Source: Citrobacter sp. FP75 (lineage in GTDB: Bacteria; Pseudomonadota; Gammaproteobacteria; Enterobacterales; Enterobacteriaceae). Taken from it: a DNA stretch of 64,000 nucleotides. Where the stretch lies: NCBI RefSeq assembly GCF_018342065.1, contig NZ_JAFDOE010000001.1, positions 930,001 to 994,000 on the forward strand. The letters run 5' to 3'. Both the position numbers and the translations under genes were made by a program. The notes below the pieces were generated by a model. That model worked only from the letters and a program-made list of their open reading frames with translations, searched no databases and had not been told where the DNA came from. Below are positions 33,153-43,177 of the stretch, one piece after another; the first letter of the stretch is position 1; each line of letters opens with the position of its first letter.

Positions 33153-33175
33153 GCCTCTCGTTTGAGAGGCTTTTT
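33153..33175. terminator. Bidirectional terminator between lpxM and pykA
   Basis: GCCTCTC (33153-33159), loop GTTT, GAGAGGC (33164-33170), with an A run before and a T run after, so it can end both converging transcripts. Confidence 0.93.
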
Positions 33176-33197
33176 GCATCAGGCGTAAAGCTTGCCG

Positions 33198-34640
33198 TTA
33201 TTCTACGGTCAGAATACGCGTGGTGTTGGTGGAGCCAATGGTGCTCATGACGTCGCCCTGGGTGACAATCACCAGGTCGCCAGAAACCAGATAGCCTTTA
33301 TCACGCAGCAGGTTCACCGCTTCGCTAGCGGCAACGACACCGTCGGTTTCGCTGTCGAAGTGAACCGGGGTGACGCCACGATACAAGGAGGTCAGATTCA
33401 GCGTACGCTCATGACGCGACATGGCGAAAATCGGCAGACCAGAACTGATACGTGAGGTCATCAGCGCGGTGCGACCGGATTCGGTCATCGCGATGATGGC
33501 GGTAACCCCTTTCAGGTGGTTTGCCGCATACATTGCTGACATGGCGATCGCTTCTTCGACGTTATCAAATTGCACGTCGAGGCGGTGTTTAGAGACGTTG
33601 ATGCTCGGGATTTTTTCAGCGCCCAGGCAGACGCGCGCCATCGCGGCGACGGTTTCAGCCGGGTACTGACCCGCAGCGGTTTCTGCCGACAGCATGACGG
33701 CGTCGGTGCCGTCGAGCACGGCGTTAGCCACGTCCATTACTTCCGCACGAGTCGGCATCGGATTGGTGATCATCGACTCCATCATCTGCGTGGCGGTGAT
33801 CACCGCGCGGTTCAGCTGACGCGCACGACGGATCAGGGCTTTCTGAATACCGACCAGCTCAGGGTCGCCAATTTCAACGCCAAGGTCGCCACGGGCCACC
33901 ATCACGACGTCAGATGCCAGAATGATGTCATCCATTGCATTCTGATCGCAGACGGCTTCTGCACGCTCTACCTTGGCGACAATTTTCGCGTCGCAGCCAG
34001 CATCGCGCGCCAGACGGCGGGCATAGTTCAGGTCTTCACCGCAGCGCGGGAAGGAGACGGCCAGGTAGTCAACGCTGATTTGCGCGGCGGTGATGATGTC
34101 GGCTTTGTCTTTTTCGGTCAGCGCTTCAGCAGAGAGACCGCCGCCCAGTTTGTTGATGCCTTTGTTGTTGGAAAGCGGGCCGCCGACGGTGACTTCGGTG
34201 AAGACTTTCATGCCCTGAACTTCCAGCACTTTGAGCTGTACGCGACCGTCATCCAACAGCAGGATGTCGCCGGGGACAACGTCAGCAGGCAGCCCTTTAT
34301 AGTCAATACCGACTTTTTCTTTATCGCCTTCGCCTTTACCCAGGTTGGCGTCTAACAGAAACTTGTCGCCAATATTGAGGAATACTTTGCCTTCTTTGAA
34401 GGTTGATACGCGGATTTTAGGTCCCTGCAGGTCACCCAAAATAGCAACATGACGTCCCAGTTTGGCGGCAATTTCACGGACTTTATCCGCCCGCAGTTTG
34501 TGATCTTCTGGAGAGCCGTGCGAAAAGTTCATACGTACGACGTTTGCGCCCGCGGCGATAATCTTTTCAAGGTTGTTATCGCGGTCAGTTGCTGGGCCTA
34601 ACGTGGTAACGATTTTGGTTCTGCGAAGCCTTCTGGACAT
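33198..34640 (-). CDS. pykA: Pyruvate kinase II
   Basis: 480-residue glycolytic enzyme converting phosphoenolpyruvate and ADP to pyruvate and ATP; the PykA isozyme is the AMP-activated one in E. coli. Start at 34640 gives [20 protein letters not shown] and the usual length; the in-frame ATG eight codons earlier is not supported. The active-site block (about 215-240, [11 protein letters not shown]) and [11 protein letters not shown] are intact. Convergent with lpxM, downstream of hexR on the same strand with a 121-base gap. Confidence 0.97.
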   Translation of the reverse strand: MSRRLRRTKIVTTLGPATDRDNNLEKIIAAGANVVRMNFSHGSPEDHKLRADKVREIAAKLGRHVAILGDLQGPKIRVSTFKEGKVFLNIGDKFLLDANLGKGEGDKEKVGIDYKGLPADVVPGDILLLDDGRVQLKVLEVQGMKVFTEVTVGGPLSNNKGINKLGGGLSAEALTEKDKADIITAAQISVDYLAVSFPRCGEDLNYARRLARDAGCDAKIVAKVERAEAVCDQNAMDDIILASDVVMVARGDLGVEIGDPELVGIQKALIRRARQLNRAVITATQMMESMITNPMPTRAEVMDVANAVLDGTDAVMLSAETAAGQYPAETVAAMARVCLGAEKIPSINVSKHRLDVQFDNVEEAIAMSAMYAANHLKGVTAIIAMTESGRTALMTSRISSGLPIFAMSRHERTLNLTSLYRGVTPVHFDSETDGVVAASEAVNLLRDKGYLVSGDLVIVTQGDVMSTIGSTNTTRILTVE

Positions 34641-34761
34641 GTAATACTCCGTTGACTGAAACAACTAGGTGTTGCGTGTGAACATTGATCCGGCCGTTCT
34701 TAAAAATAACGGTAAAAATGAACGACCCGGATGATAAAAGGGTAGAACATCGTTATTGCTT

Positions 34762-35631
34762 TTAGCGGTCATCACTCTTGATGAGTAATTCTTTATCAAA
34801 ACGCGATTCCTTGAGCGCTTCCTTGACACGCTTCAAGTTATCTCTAAATTTTGCCCCTCGACGCAAAGTAAATCCCGTAGCCAGCACATCTATCACGGTC
34901 AGTTGAGCAAGTCGAGAGACCATGGGCATATAAATGTCAGTATCTTCCGGCACATCCAGGGTAATTGCCAGCGTGGCTTCACGTGCCAATGGGCTACCGG
35001 GCGAGGTGAGCGCAATCACCATGGCATCGTTTTCCCTTGCCAGTTGCGCCAGCTCAACCAGGTTCTTTGTTCTGCCGGTATGTGAAATGAGTACAATGAC
35101 GTCATCATCGCTACAATTCATACAACTCATGCGTTGCAGTACAATATCGTCAGAATAGATAATCGGTACGTTGAAACGGAAAAATTTATTCATGGCGTCG
35201 TGTGCCACGGCGGCAGAGGAGCCCAGGCCGAAAAAGGCGATTTTCTTCGCCTGGGTTAATAAATCTACCGCCCGATTGACCGCTGCGTTATCCAGCGACT
35301 GACGGACATGGTCCAGGCTTGCCATCGCGGATTCGAAGATTTTCCCCGTGTAGGATTCAACGCTGTCATCCTCATCGACATTACGATTAACATACGGGGT
35401 ACCATTTGCCAGACTTTGCGCCAGATGCAGTTTAAAATCAGGAAAGCCTCGCGTGTCCATGCTGCGACAGAATCGATTCACGGTTGGTTCGCTGACGTTG
35501 GCTTCCAGGGCCAGCGCGGCAATACTTGAATGGATCGCCCGGTCAGGCGACGTCATAATGACGTCGGCGACTTTACGTTCTGACTTGCTCAGATGTTCCA
35601 GTTTTAACTGGATTTTTTCCAGCATATTCAT
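34762..35631 (-). CDS. hexR: HTH-type transcriptional regulator HexR
   Basis: 289-residue RpiR-family repressor of Entner-Doudoroff and central carbon genes that senses KDPG in other gammaproteobacteria. N-terminal helix-turn-helix (about 1-77, NVSEPTVNRFCRS) and C-terminal SIS sugar-phosphate domain (about 125-260, FFGLGSSAAVAHDA; ISHTGRTKNLVE). Start at 35631 fits the family; an upstream in-frame ATG would add 14 residues. Divergent from zwf, whose promoter region contains a perfect HexR palindrome. Confidence 0.96.
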   Translation of the reverse strand: MNMLEKIQLKLEHLSKSERKVADVIMTSPDRAIHSSIAALALEANVSEPTVNRFCRSMDTRGFPDFKLHLAQSLANGTPYVNRNVDEDDSVESYTGKIFESAMASLDHVRQSLDNAAVNRAVDLLTQAKKIAFFGLGSSAAVAHDAMNKFFRFNVPIIYSDDIVLQRMSCMNCSDDDVIVLISHTGRTKNLVELAQLARENDAMVIALTSPGSPLAREATLAITLDVPEDTDIYMPMVSRLAQLTVIDVLATGFTLRRGAKFRDNLKRVKEALKESRFDKELLIKSDDR

Positions 35632-35997
35632 GATGTAGGTAGACTCATGGGTCATGGGCAAAAACGATTTCAACGATATGGGGAAATCGAGCGGTAACTC
35701 TGGTAGATATTACCCCCGCTAACTCACGTTCGGGACAAAATGGACAGAAAAGTTGTTGTTTTTTTTCAATACATGATCGGAGTCGGGTTTTCTTACGTCT
35801 TTATGGACCCGCAAAAAAAGCGACTTTTTTATCCATTTTGCTGACGTAGACGCCAATAACACCGTTGTTCACGGTAACAGCACGGCTGGATAAGCGTTTA
35901 CGGTTCACGGAATCACGTAAAAGCAGTACAGTGCACTGTAATAAAATTACATTCAGTGTCTGGCAAAAACACCAGGCACTCAACTGAGGAGAATGAC
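35632..35997. other. hexR-zwf divergent intergenic region
   Basis: 366 bases without a gene. It holds the divergent promoters of hexR and zwf and the HexR operator at 35937-35951. I looked for a SoxS/MarA box, known for zwf in E. coli, but could not assign one with confidence. A T-rich stretch at about 35756-35768 has no matching hairpin. No small ORF with a convincing ribosome site was seen. Confidence 0.6.
35937..35951. promoter_or_regulatory. HexR operator upstream of zwf
   Basis: TGTAATAAAATTACA is a perfect palindrome (TGTAAT-AAA-ATTACA) matching the HexR consensus, 46 bases before the zwf start. It would let the adjacent hexR product repress zwf. Confidence 0.88.
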
Positions 35998-37473
35998 ATG
36001 GCGGTAACGCAAACAGCCCAGGCATGTGACCTGGTCATTTTCGGTGCGAAGGGCGACCTTGCACGTCGGAAATTGCTGCCTTCCCTGTATCAGCTGGAAA
36101 AGGCCGGCCAGATTAACGCGGATACCCGCATTATTGGGGTGGGCCGCGCTGACTGGGACAAAGCAGCCTATACCAAGGTTGTACGCGAAGCGCTCGAAAC
36201 TTTCATGAAAGAAAAAATCGATGAAAGTTTGTGGGATACCCTCAGTGGTCGTCTGGAGTTTTGTAATCTGGACGTCAATGACACCGCTGCTTTTAACCGT
36301 CTGGGTGAAATGCTGGATCAAAAAGCACGCACCACCATTAACTACTTTGCCATGCCACCAAGCACGTTTGGTGCGATCTGCAAAGGTTTAGGTGAAGCGA
36401 AATTGAACGCCAAACCGGCTCGTGTGGTGATGGAGAAACCGCTGGGAACGTCTCTGGCGACCTCACGCGAGATCAACGACCAGGTTGGTGAATATTTTGA
36501 AGAATGCCAGGTTTACCGTATTGACCACTATTTGGGCAAAGAGACGGTACTGAACCTGCTGGCATTGCGTTTTGCTAACTCCCTGTTTGTGAACAACTGG
36601 GATAACCGCACTATCGATCACGTAGAAATTACCGTGGCAGAAGAGGTGGGTATCGAAGGACGTTGGGGCTATTTTGACCAGGCCGGTCAGATGCGCGACA
36701 TGATCCAGAACCACCTGCTGCAGATCCTGTGCATGATAGCCATGTCGCCACCTTCCGATCTGAGCGCCGACAGCATCCGTGATGAGAAAGTGAAGGTCCT
36801 GAAATCACTGCGCCGCATCGATCGCACGAACGTGCGTGAAAAAACGGTTCGTGGTCAGTACACCACCGGTTTTGCGCAAGGTAAAAAAGTACCGGGATAC
36901 CTGGAAGAAGAGGGCGCGAACAAGAGCAGCAACACCGAAACCTTTGTTGCGATCCGCGTGGATATCGACAACTGGCGCTGGGCGGGCGTACCGTTCTACC
37001 TGCGTACCGGTAAGCGTCTGCCGACCAAATGCTCTGAAGTAGTGGTGTACTTCAAAACGCCTGAGCTGAACCTGTTTAAAGAATCCTGGCAGGATCTGCC
37101 GCAGAACAAGCTGACTATCCGTTTGCAGCCTGATGAAGGTGTTGATATCCAGGTACTGAACAAAGTGCCGGGCCTGGACCATAAGCATAATCTGCAGATC
37201 ACTAAGTTGGATCTGAGCTATTCCGAGACGTTCAATCAAACGCACCTGGCCGATGCCTATGAACGCTTGCTGCTGGAAACCATGCGCGGCATTCAGGCGC
37301 TGTTTGTGCGTCGTGATGAGGTTGAAGAAGCGTGGAAGTGGGTCGACTCCATCACCGAAGCCTGGGCAATGGACAACGACGCGCCGAAGCCGTACCAGGC
37401 AGGGACCTGGGGACCGGTTGCCTCGGTGGCCATGATCACCCGTGACGGTCGTTCCTGGAACGAATTCGAATAA
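35998..37473 (+). CDS. zwf: Glucose-6-phosphate 1-dehydrogenase
   Basis: 491-residue NADP-dependent enzyme that starts the pentose phosphate and, with edd-eda, the Entner-Doudoroff route. NADP-binding fingerprint [15 protein letters not shown] (about 17-31) and the active-site RIDHYLGKE (about 176-184) are present. Start at 35998, preceded by GAGGAG, gives the E. coli length; an in-frame ATG at 35956 overlaps the operator region and is rejected. Followed by a GntR-like operator and a terminator before edd. Confidence 0.97.
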   Translation: MAVTQTAQACDLVIFGAKGDLARRKLLPSLYQLEKAGQINADTRIIGVGRADWDKAAYTKVVREALETFMKEKIDESLWDTLSGRLEFCNLDVNDTAAFNRLGEMLDQKARTTINYFAMPPSTFGAICKGLGEAKLNAKPARVVMEKPLGTSLATSREINDQVGEYFEECQVYRIDHYLGKETVLNLLALRFANSLFVNNWDNRTIDHVEITVAEEVGIEGRWGYFDQAGQMRDMIQNHLLQILCMIAMSPPSDLSADSIRDEKVKVLKSLRRIDRTNVREKTVRGQYTTGFAQGKKVPGYLEEEGANKSSNTETFVAIRVDIDNWRWAGVPFYLRTGKRLPTKCSEVVVYFKTPELNLFKESWQDLPQNKLTIRLQPDEGVDIQVLNKVPGLDHKHNLQITKLDLSYSETFNQTHLADAYERLLLETMRGIQALFVRRDEVEEAWKWVDSITEAWAMDNDAPKPYQAGTWGPVASVAMITRDGRSWNEFE

Positions 37474-37497
37474 AATTTCATCTAGCCATTAGGTGTT

Positions 37498-37513
37498 ATT
37501 TTACCGGTAACAT
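37498..37513. promoter_or_regulatory. GntR operator upstream of edd
   Basis: ATTTTACCGGTAACAT matches the GntR palindrome ATGTTACCGGTAACAT at 15 of 16 positions. It lies between zwf and edd, where gluconate induction of edd-eda is known to act in E. coli. Confidence 0.85.
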
Positions 37514-37551
37514 GATCTAACACAGATTGTAGAATAATTTTTGCACTTTTA

Positions 37552-37586
37552 AGCCTCGCGTGGATTCACCCGCGGGGCTTTTTTTA
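37552..37586 (+). terminator. Terminator between zwf and edd
   Basis: AGCCTCGCG pairs with CGCGGGGCT (one G-T pair) across a loop and seven T follow. It lies downstream of the GntR site, so depending on the edd transcription start it could act on zwf only or also as an attenuator in the edd leader. Confidence 0.8.
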
Positions 37587-37707
37587 TTACACTGCCTGAA
37601 ACGATTTTGCCCCTGAGCTACGGCCAGCAAGCTATTCAGCGTGGTTTTGCCATACTGAAACGCATTGTGAATCCTCATGCTCTGACAGATAAATTTTAGG
37701 AGCCTCT

Positions 37708-39519
37708 ATGAATCCGAATTTGTTACGCGTAACACAACGCATCGTTGAACGTTCTCAAAAGACGCGTTCTGCCTACCTCGCCCGTATCGAACAGGCCAAA
37801 ACGACAACCGTTCACCGTTCACAGCTGGCATGCGGGAATCTGGCCCATGGTTTTGCCGCCTGTCAGCCAGAAGACAAAGCATCACTGAAAAGCATGCTGC
37901 GTAACAATATCGCGATCATTACCTCCTATAACGACATGCTCTCTGCGCATCAGCCGTATGAGCATTACCCGGATATCATCCGCAAAGCCTTGCATGAAGC
38001 CAATGCGGTAGGTCAGGTTGCTGGCGGCGTGCCTGCGATGTGTGATGGCGTAACCCAGGGACAGGACGGGATGGAGCTTTCCCTGCTGAGCCGCGAAGTG
38101 ATCGCAATGTCTGCTGCTATTGGCTTATCTCACAACATGTTCGACGGTGCGCTATTCCTCGGCGTGTGCGACAAAATTGTTCCGGGTCTGGTGATGGCGG
38201 CGCTGTCGTTTGGTCACCTGCCGTCCATCTTTGTTCCTTCCGGTCCGATGGCGAGCGGCCTGGCGAACAAAGAAAAAGTCCGTATTCGCCAGCTCTATGC
38301 TGAAGGCAAAGTTGACCGTATGGCGTTGCTCGAGTCTGAAGCCGCGTCTTATCATGCACCGGGAACCTGTACCTTCTACGGTACTGCCAACACCAACCAG
38401 ATGGTGGTGGAGTTTATGGGTATACAGTTACCTGGCTCCTCTTTTGTGCACCCTGACGCCCCGTTGCGCGAAGCGCTGACCGCGGCGGCGGCCCGCCAGG
38501 TTACGCGTCTGACCGGTAACGGCAACGAATGGATGCCAATCGGTAAAATGATTGATGAAAAAGTAGTGGTGAACGGTATCGTCGCGCTGTTGGCGACCGG
38601 CGGTTCAACCAACCATACGATGCACCTGGTGGCAATGGCGCGTGCGGCGGGCATTCTCATCAACTGGGATGATTTCTCCGATCTGTCCGACATCGTGCCG
38701 CTGATGACGCGCTTGTACCCGAACGGTCCGGCCGATATTAACCACTTCCAGGCCGCAGGCGGTGTACCGGTGTTAATGCGCGAGCTGCTCAATGCTGGTC
38801 TGCTGCATGAAGATGTCAACACTGTCGCAGGTTTCGGCTTATCGCGTTATACCCTGGAACCGTGGCTGAACAACGGCGAGCTGGACTGGCGTGAAGGGGC
38901 TGAGAAGTCGCTGGACAGCACGGTGATTGCGGCGTTTGACCAGCCGTTCTCGCATCATGGCGGCACCAAAGTGCTGAGCGGCAACCTGGGGCGCGCGGTG
39001 ATGAAAACCTCCGCAGTACCGGTGGAAAACCAGGTGATTGAAGCTCCGGCGATTGTCTTTGAAAGTCAGCATGATGTGTTACCGGCGTTTGATGCAGGCC
39101 TGCTGGACCGGGATTGTGTCGTCGTTGTGCGTCATCAGGGACCAAAAGCGAACGGCATGCCAGAATTACATAAACTCATGCCGCCACTTGGTGTATTATT
39201 GGACCGTTGTTTCAAAATTGCGTTAGTTACCGATGGACGACTTTCAGGTGCTTCAGGTAAAGTGCCTTCAGCAATCCATGTAACCCCGGAAGCCTATGAT
39301 GGCGGGCTACTGGCAAAAGTACGCGATGGCGACATCATTCGTGTGAATGGACAGACAGGTGAATTAACGCTGCTGGTTGATGAAGAGGAACTTGCCGCTC
39401 GTCAGCCCCACATACCCGATCTCAGCGCATCGCGCGTGGGTACAGGGCGTGAAATGTTCAGCGCGTTGCGCGAAAAGCTGTCCGGTGCCGAGCAGGGCGC
39501 AACCTGTATCGATTTTTAA
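37708..39519 (+). CDS. edd: Phosphogluconate dehydratase
   Basis: 603-residue [4Fe-4S] enzyme that turns 6-phosphogluconate into 2-keto-3-deoxy-6-phosphogluconate (KDPG), first committed step of the Entner-Doudoroff pathway. IlvD/Edd family; cluster cysteines are expected in [13 protein letters not shown] (about 110-122) and FLGVCDKI (about 149-156), with the late segment [15 protein letters not shown] (about 508-522). Full length as in E. coli. eda follows after 36 bases. Preceded by GntR site, terminator and a 120-base leader. Confidence 0.97.
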   Translation: MNPNLLRVTQRIVERSQKTRSAYLARIEQAKTTTVHRSQLACGNLAHGFAACQPEDKASLKSMLRNNIAIITSYNDMLSAHQPYEHYPDIIRKALHEANAVGQVAGGVPAMCDGVTQGQDGMELSLLSREVIAMSAAIGLSHNMFDGALFLGVCDKIVPGLVMAALSFGHLPSIFVPSGPMASGLANKEKVRIRQLYAEGKVDRMALLESEAASYHAPGTCTFYGTANTNQMVVEFMGIQLPGSSFVHPDAPLREALTAAAARQVTRLTGNGNEWMPIGKMIDEKVVVNGIVALLATGGSTNHTMHLVAMARAAGILINWDDFSDLSDIVPLMTRLYPNGPADINHFQAAGGVPVLMRELLNAGLLHEDVNTVAGFGLSRYTLEPWLNNGELDWREGAEKSLDSTVIAAFDQPFSHHGGTKVLSGNLGRAVMKTSAVPVENQVIEAPAIVFESQHDVLPAFDAGLLDRDCVVVVRHQGPKANGMPELHKLMPPLGVLLDRCFKIALVTDGRLSGASGKVPSAIHVTPEAYDGGLLAKVRDGDIIRVNGQTGELTLLVDEEELAARQPHIPDLSASRVGTGREMFSALREKLSGAEQGATCIDF

Positions 39520-39555
39520 GACTCATTTTGTAATCAGGCGAGAGAAGAAACTCTG

Positions 39556-40197
39556 ATGAAAAACTGGAAGACAAGTGCAGAAGCAATCCTGACCACTGGC
39601 CCGGTTGTACCGGTTATTGTGGTGAATAAACTGGAACACGCGGTGCCGATGGCAAAAGCGCTGGTTGCAGGTGGTGTGCGTGTTCTGGAAGTGACCTTAC
39701 GTACCGCATGTGCGATGGATGCTATTCGTGCAATCGCCAAAGAAGTTCCGGACGCTATCGTCGGTGCGGGTACCGTATTGAACCCGCAGCAGCTGGCGGA
39801 AGTGACGGAAGCAGGCGCACAGTTTGCGATCAGTCCAGGACTGACCGAGCCTTTGCTGAAAGCGGCAACCGAAGGGACGATTCCGCTGATCCCAGGTATC
39901 AGCACCGTTTCTGAACTGATGCTGGGTATGGACTACGGTTTGAAAGAATTCAAATTCTTCCCGGCTGAAGCGAACGGCGGCACAAAAGCGCTGCAGGCGA
40001 TTGCGGGTCCGTTCTCCCAGGTGCGTTTCTGTCCGACTGGAGGCATCTCTCCGGCCAACTATCGTGACTACCTGGCGCTGAAAAGCGTGCTGTGTATCGG
40101 CGGCTCCTGGCTGGTTCCGGCGGATGCGCTGGAAACAGGCGACTACGATCGCATCACTAAACTGGCGCGCGAAGCAGTAGAAGGCGCGAAGCAGTAA
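39556..40197 (+). CDS. eda: KDPG / KHG aldolase
   Basis: 213-residue class I aldolase cleaving KDPG to pyruvate and glyceraldehyde 3-phosphate; also acts in hexuronate degradation and on 4-hydroxy-2-oxoglutarate. Active-site Glu in VLEVTLRT (about 45) and Schiff-base Lys in [12 protein letters not shown] (about 133). In E. coli eda also answers to KdgR; kdgR is present at the right end of this window. Ends at a terminator shared with the purT stop. Confidence 0.97.
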   Translation: MKNWKTSAEAILTTGPVVPVIVVNKLEHAVPMAKALVAGGVRVLEVTLRTACAMDAIRAIAKEVPDAIVGAGTVLNPQQLAEVTEAGAQFAISPGLTEPLLKAATEGTIPLIPGISTVSELMLGMDYGLKEFKFFPAEANGGTKALQAIAGPFSQVRFCPTGGISPANYRDYLALKSVLCIGGSWLVPADALETGDYDRITKLAREAVEGAKQ

Positions 40198-40242
40198 TGA
40201 CGTAAAATGCCCGGTAGCGTTGACCGGGCATGTGAGTCTATA

Positions 40243-40266
40243 ACGGGCCATCCGGCCCGTTTTTTT
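40243..40266 (+). terminator. Terminator after eda
   Basis: ACGGGCC (40243-40249), loop ATCC, GGCCCGT (40254-40260), then a T run. A second hairpin (ATGCCCGGT...ACCGGGCAT, about 40207-40231) precedes it. Confidence 0.92.
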
Positions 40267-41443
40267 ATCCTGCTACGTTCACCTGTGCGGCGGCGATTTT
40301 CGCCCGCTCAACCGCCTCGTCAACGCTTTCTGCCGTCGCCAGCACGACGCCTAAACGGCGCGAGCCTTCGATTTCCGGCTTACCGAACAGACGAAGTTGC
40401 AAACCGGCGCCAACGGCACTTTCAATGTTACCAAACGTCACATTTTGGCTGGTGAGCTGCGGCAGAATAACGGCTGATGCAGACGGTCCATACTGGCGGA
40501 TTGCACCAACGGGCAATCCGAGGAATGCGCGAACGTGCAGCGCAAATTCAGACAGATCCTGCGAAATCAACGTCACCATCCCGGTATCGTGTGGGCGAGG
40601 GGAGACTTCGCTGAAAATCACCTCGTCACCGCAAACAAATAACTCAACGCCAAACAACCCGTAGCCACCCAACGCCAGCACGACTTTGCGGGCAATCTCC
40701 TGCGCACGTTCCAGTGCCAGCTTACTCATCTGCTGCGGCTGCCATGATTCGCGGTAATCGCCATCTTCCTGACGATGGCCTACCGGCGCACAGAAGTGTA
40801 CGCCGTCAACGGCACTGACGGTCAGCAGGGTGATTTCAAAATCGAAATTGACTACGCCTTCGACGATCACGCGCCCGGCACCTGCGCGGCCTCCCTGTTG
40901 GGCATACTCCCAGGCTTCGGTAAGCTGCCCGGCGGAACGAATAAAGCTCTGCCCCTTACCGGAAGAGCTCATGACCGGCTTCACGATACACGGAAAGCCG
41001 ATTTCGGCTACCGCATCACGAAAGCGGGCTTCGCTATCAGCAAAGCGGAAAGAGGACGTGGGTAAGGACAACTCTTCAGCAGCCAGGCGGCGGATACCTT
41101 CACGGTTCATGGTTAGCTGCGTGGCGCGAGCACAGGGCACGACGTTCAGACCTTCCTGCTCGAGTTTTACCAGCATATCCGTGGCAATGGCTTCAATTTC
41201 GGGCACGATATAATGTGGTTTTTCACGCTCGACGACTTCGCGCAATGCGTCGCCATCCAGCATATTAATTACGTATGCGCGATGGGCTACGTGCATCGCC
41301 GGCGCGTCGGGGTAACGATCCACGGCAATGACTTCCACACCCAGGCGCTGGCATTCAATTGCCACTTCTTTACCCAGTTCCCCTGAACCTAATAACATCA
41401 CTCGCGTTGCTGCCGGACGCAGCGCTGTGCCTAATAACGTCAT
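40265..41443 (-). CDS. purT: Formate-dependent phosphoribosylglycinamide formyltransferase PurT
   Basis: 392-residue ATP-grasp enzyme that formylates GAR with free formate and ATP in purine synthesis, the alternative to PurN. N-terminal preATP-grasp domain ([19 protein letters not shown], about 18-36), ATP-grasp core with [12 protein letters not shown] (about 155-166) and the metal-binding [22 protein letters not shown] region. Its stop overlaps the T tract of the eda terminator. A perfect PurR box lies upstream. Confidence 0.97.
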   Translation of the reverse strand: MTLLGTALRPAATRVMLLGSGELGKEVAIECQRLGVEVIAVDRYPDAPAMHVAHRAYVINMLDGDALREVVEREKPHYIVPEIEAIATDMLVKLEQEGLNVVPCARATQLTMNREGIRRLAAEELSLPTSSFRFADSEARFRDAVAEIGFPCIVKPVMSSSGKGQSFIRSAGQLTEAWEYAQQGGRAGAGRVIVEGVVNFDFEITLLTVSAVDGVHFCAPVGHRQEDGDYRESWQPQQMSKLALERAQEIARKVVLALGGYGLFGVELFVCGDEVIFSEVSPRPHDTGMVTLISQDLSEFALHVRAFLGLPVGAIRQYGPSASAVILPQLTSQNVTFGNIESAVGAGLQLRLFGKPEIEGSRRLGVVLATAESVDEAVERAKIAAAQVNVAG

Positions 41444-41478
41444 AAATTAATCCCCTGTTTTATCTGGGCGTAGTATAT

Positions 41479-41494
41479 ACGAAAACGTTTGCGT
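41479..41494. promoter_or_regulatory. PurR operator of purT
   Basis: Minus-strand ACGCAAACGTTTTCGT fits the PurR consensus ACGCAAACGTTTNCNT at every fixed position, 36 bases before the purT start, so purT should be repressed by purines. Confidence 0.92.
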
Positions 41495-41538
41495 CTGTCT
41501 TTATTACCAGGTTGATTTTGCGGCTGAAAAAGAATATA

Positions 41539-41554
41539 CTGTACATAATTACAG
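41539..41554. promoter_or_regulatory. LexA (SOS) operator of yebG
   Basis: CTGTACATAATTACAG fits the SOS box CTGT-N8-ACAG exactly, flanked by TA on both sides, 21 bases before the yebG start. Confidence 0.92.
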
Positions 41555-41574
41555 GTAATTTAAGAGGCTGCAAA

Positions 41575-41865
41575 ATGGCGGTTGAAGTTAAATACGTAGT
41601 CATTCGGGAAGGTGAGGAAAAAATGTCGTTTACCAGCAAAAAGGAAGCCGATGCGTATGACAAAATGCTGGATACAGCAGACCTGCTAGACACATGGCTG
41701 GAACAGTCACCGGTCGCGCTGGAAGATGAACAGCGTGAAGCGCTTTCCCTGTGGCTGGCCGAGCAAAAAGACGTGCTGAGCGCCATCCTGAAAAACGGCA
41801 AACTGCCGTCACCTCAGGCGGTCGAAAACACGGCTTCCGACGAGGATGATACACAAGCAGCCTGA
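41575..41865 (+). CDS. yebG: SOS-induced protein YebG
   Basis: 96-residue cytoplasmic protein, same length as in E. coli. It starts MAVEVKYVVIREGEEKMSF and has an acidic helical rest (ending SDEDDTQAA). Damage-inducible under LexA; molecular role not known. Start at 41575, after the LexA box; an in-frame ATG at 41512 would run through the operator and is rejected. Divergent from purT. Confidence 0.95.
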   Translation: MAVEVKYVVIREGEEKMSFTSKKEADAYDKMLDTADLLDTWLEQSPVALEDEQREALSLWLAEQKDVLSAILKNGKLPSPQAVENTASDEDDTQAA

Positions 41866-41984
41866 TCCAACTTGCGCTCCCGGCGTTTTGTACCATGCTT
41901 TTCCCTGAATCATTGTGCTGTACCCAGCGAATTTCGCGTTGCATTTCTGCGGCCTGAAAGACGTAGGGGATAAAGGAGAAAAGA

Positions 41985-42338
41985 ATGAATAAAAGAAAAA
42001 CGCTGTTGAGCCTGCTGCTGTTATCCGCCAGCGTATCGGCCTTTGCTGCAAATACGGAAAGTAAGACCGTTCAGTTCCCCAAGTGTGAGGGACTGAACGC
42101 CGACGGTATTGCGGCAAGTGTAAAACGTGATTATCAGCAAAATCGCATTGTACGCTGGGCTGACGATCAGAAAAAACTGGGACAGCTCGATCCCGTCGCG
42201 TGGGTTAATCCGCAGGATATTGTCGGTAAAGATGGGCAATGGACGGTTCCTCTTACCGTACGCGGCAAGAGTGCGGATATTCGCTATCAGGTGAAGGTGG
42301 ATTGTAAAGCGGGTAGTGCGGAGTATCTGCCTCAGTAA
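41985..42338 (+). CDS. yebF: Secreted protein YebF
   Basis: 117-residue small protein with a Sec signal peptide of about 21 residues (cleavage after AFA). E. coli YebF is known for reaching the culture medium through outer-membrane porins. Two cysteines (FPKCEGL and VDCKAGS) should form the one disulfide. The core [18 protein letters not shown] is close to E. coli, but the ends differ. Its own natural function is unclear. Good GGAG ribosome site upstream. Confidence 0.93.
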   Translation: MNKRKTLLSLLLLSASVSAFAANTESKTVQFPKCEGLNADGIAASVKRDYQQNRIVRWADDQKKLGQLDPVAWVNPQDIVGKDGQWTVPLTVRGKSADIRYQVKVDCKAGSAEYLPQ

Positions 42339-42431
42339 CCCGGTATTTGCGCATCTTTTGCGATAATAGACACTTCCTGACATCCCCTCGGGTACGCTGT
42401 GATGATTAATCGTCGGTACTTGAGGGGCAAA

Positions 42432-43091
42432 ATGGTTAACTGGCTGAATCAACTACAATCTCTTCTTGGGCAAAAAGGATCTTCCACCTCCTCTTCGGGC
42501 GATCAGGGACTGAGCAAACTGCTGGTTCCCGGCGCATTAGGCGGTCTGGCGGGATTACTGGTTGCCAGTAAATCCTCACGCAAATTGTTAACCAAATACG
42601 GTACCAGCGCGCTGTTAGTGGGTGGCGGAGCGGTTGCCGGAAGCGTGTTATGGAATAAATACAAAGACAAAGTTCGCACGGCGCATCAGGATGAGCCGCA
42701 GTTTGGTACGCAAAGTACGCCAGTGGATGAACGAACTGAACGCCTGATCCTCGCGCTGGTCTTTGCGGCAAAAAGTGATGGTCATATCGATGCGAAAGAA
42801 CGTGCGGCCATTGAGCAGCAGTTGCGTGAAGCGGGTGTAGAAGAGCAGGGACGCATTCTGATTGAACGCGCTATCGAACAACCGCTTGATCCTCAGCGTC
42901 TGGCACAGGGGATCCGCAATGAAGAAGAGGCTCTGGAAATTTATTTCCTTAGCTGTGCGGCGATTGATATTGACCACTTTATGGAACGCAGCTATCTGAA
43001 CGCGCTGGGCGATGCCTTAAAGATCCCGCAGGATGTGCGTGAAGGTATTGAGCAGGATCTTAAGCAACAAAAACAGGCGTTGCCTGGCTAA
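42432..43091 (+). CDS. yebE: Inner-membrane protein YebE (DUF533)
   Basis: 219-residue DUF533 protein. N terminus with short Ser-rich stretch, one or two hydrophobic segments (about 30-48 and 55-72), then a cytoplasmic helical domain with a TerB-like [13 protein letters not shown] block (about 110-122). Start at 42432 fits the E. coli length; an in-frame ATG at 42399 is rejected. In E. coli yebE is part of the Cpx envelope-stress response; I did not find a clear CpxR box here. Function unknown. Confidence 0.92.
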   Translation: MVNWLNQLQSLLGQKGSSTSSSGDQGLSKLLVPGALGGLAGLLVASKSSRKLLTKYGTSALLVGGGAVAGSVLWNKYKDKVRTAHQDEPQFGTQSTPVDERTERLILALVFAAKSDGHIDAKERAAIEQQLREAGVEEQGRILIERAIEQPLDPQRLAQGIRNEEEALEIYFLSCAAIDIDHFMERSYLNALGDALKIPQDVREGIEQDLKQQKQALPG

Positions 43092-43177
43092 ATAGTTACT
43101 GCGAAGAAGCATGTTTCGCTTGCATCATTGCTGACTTTTGCCACCCTTATAGGATGTTTAAGCAAAAGAACAATGAC

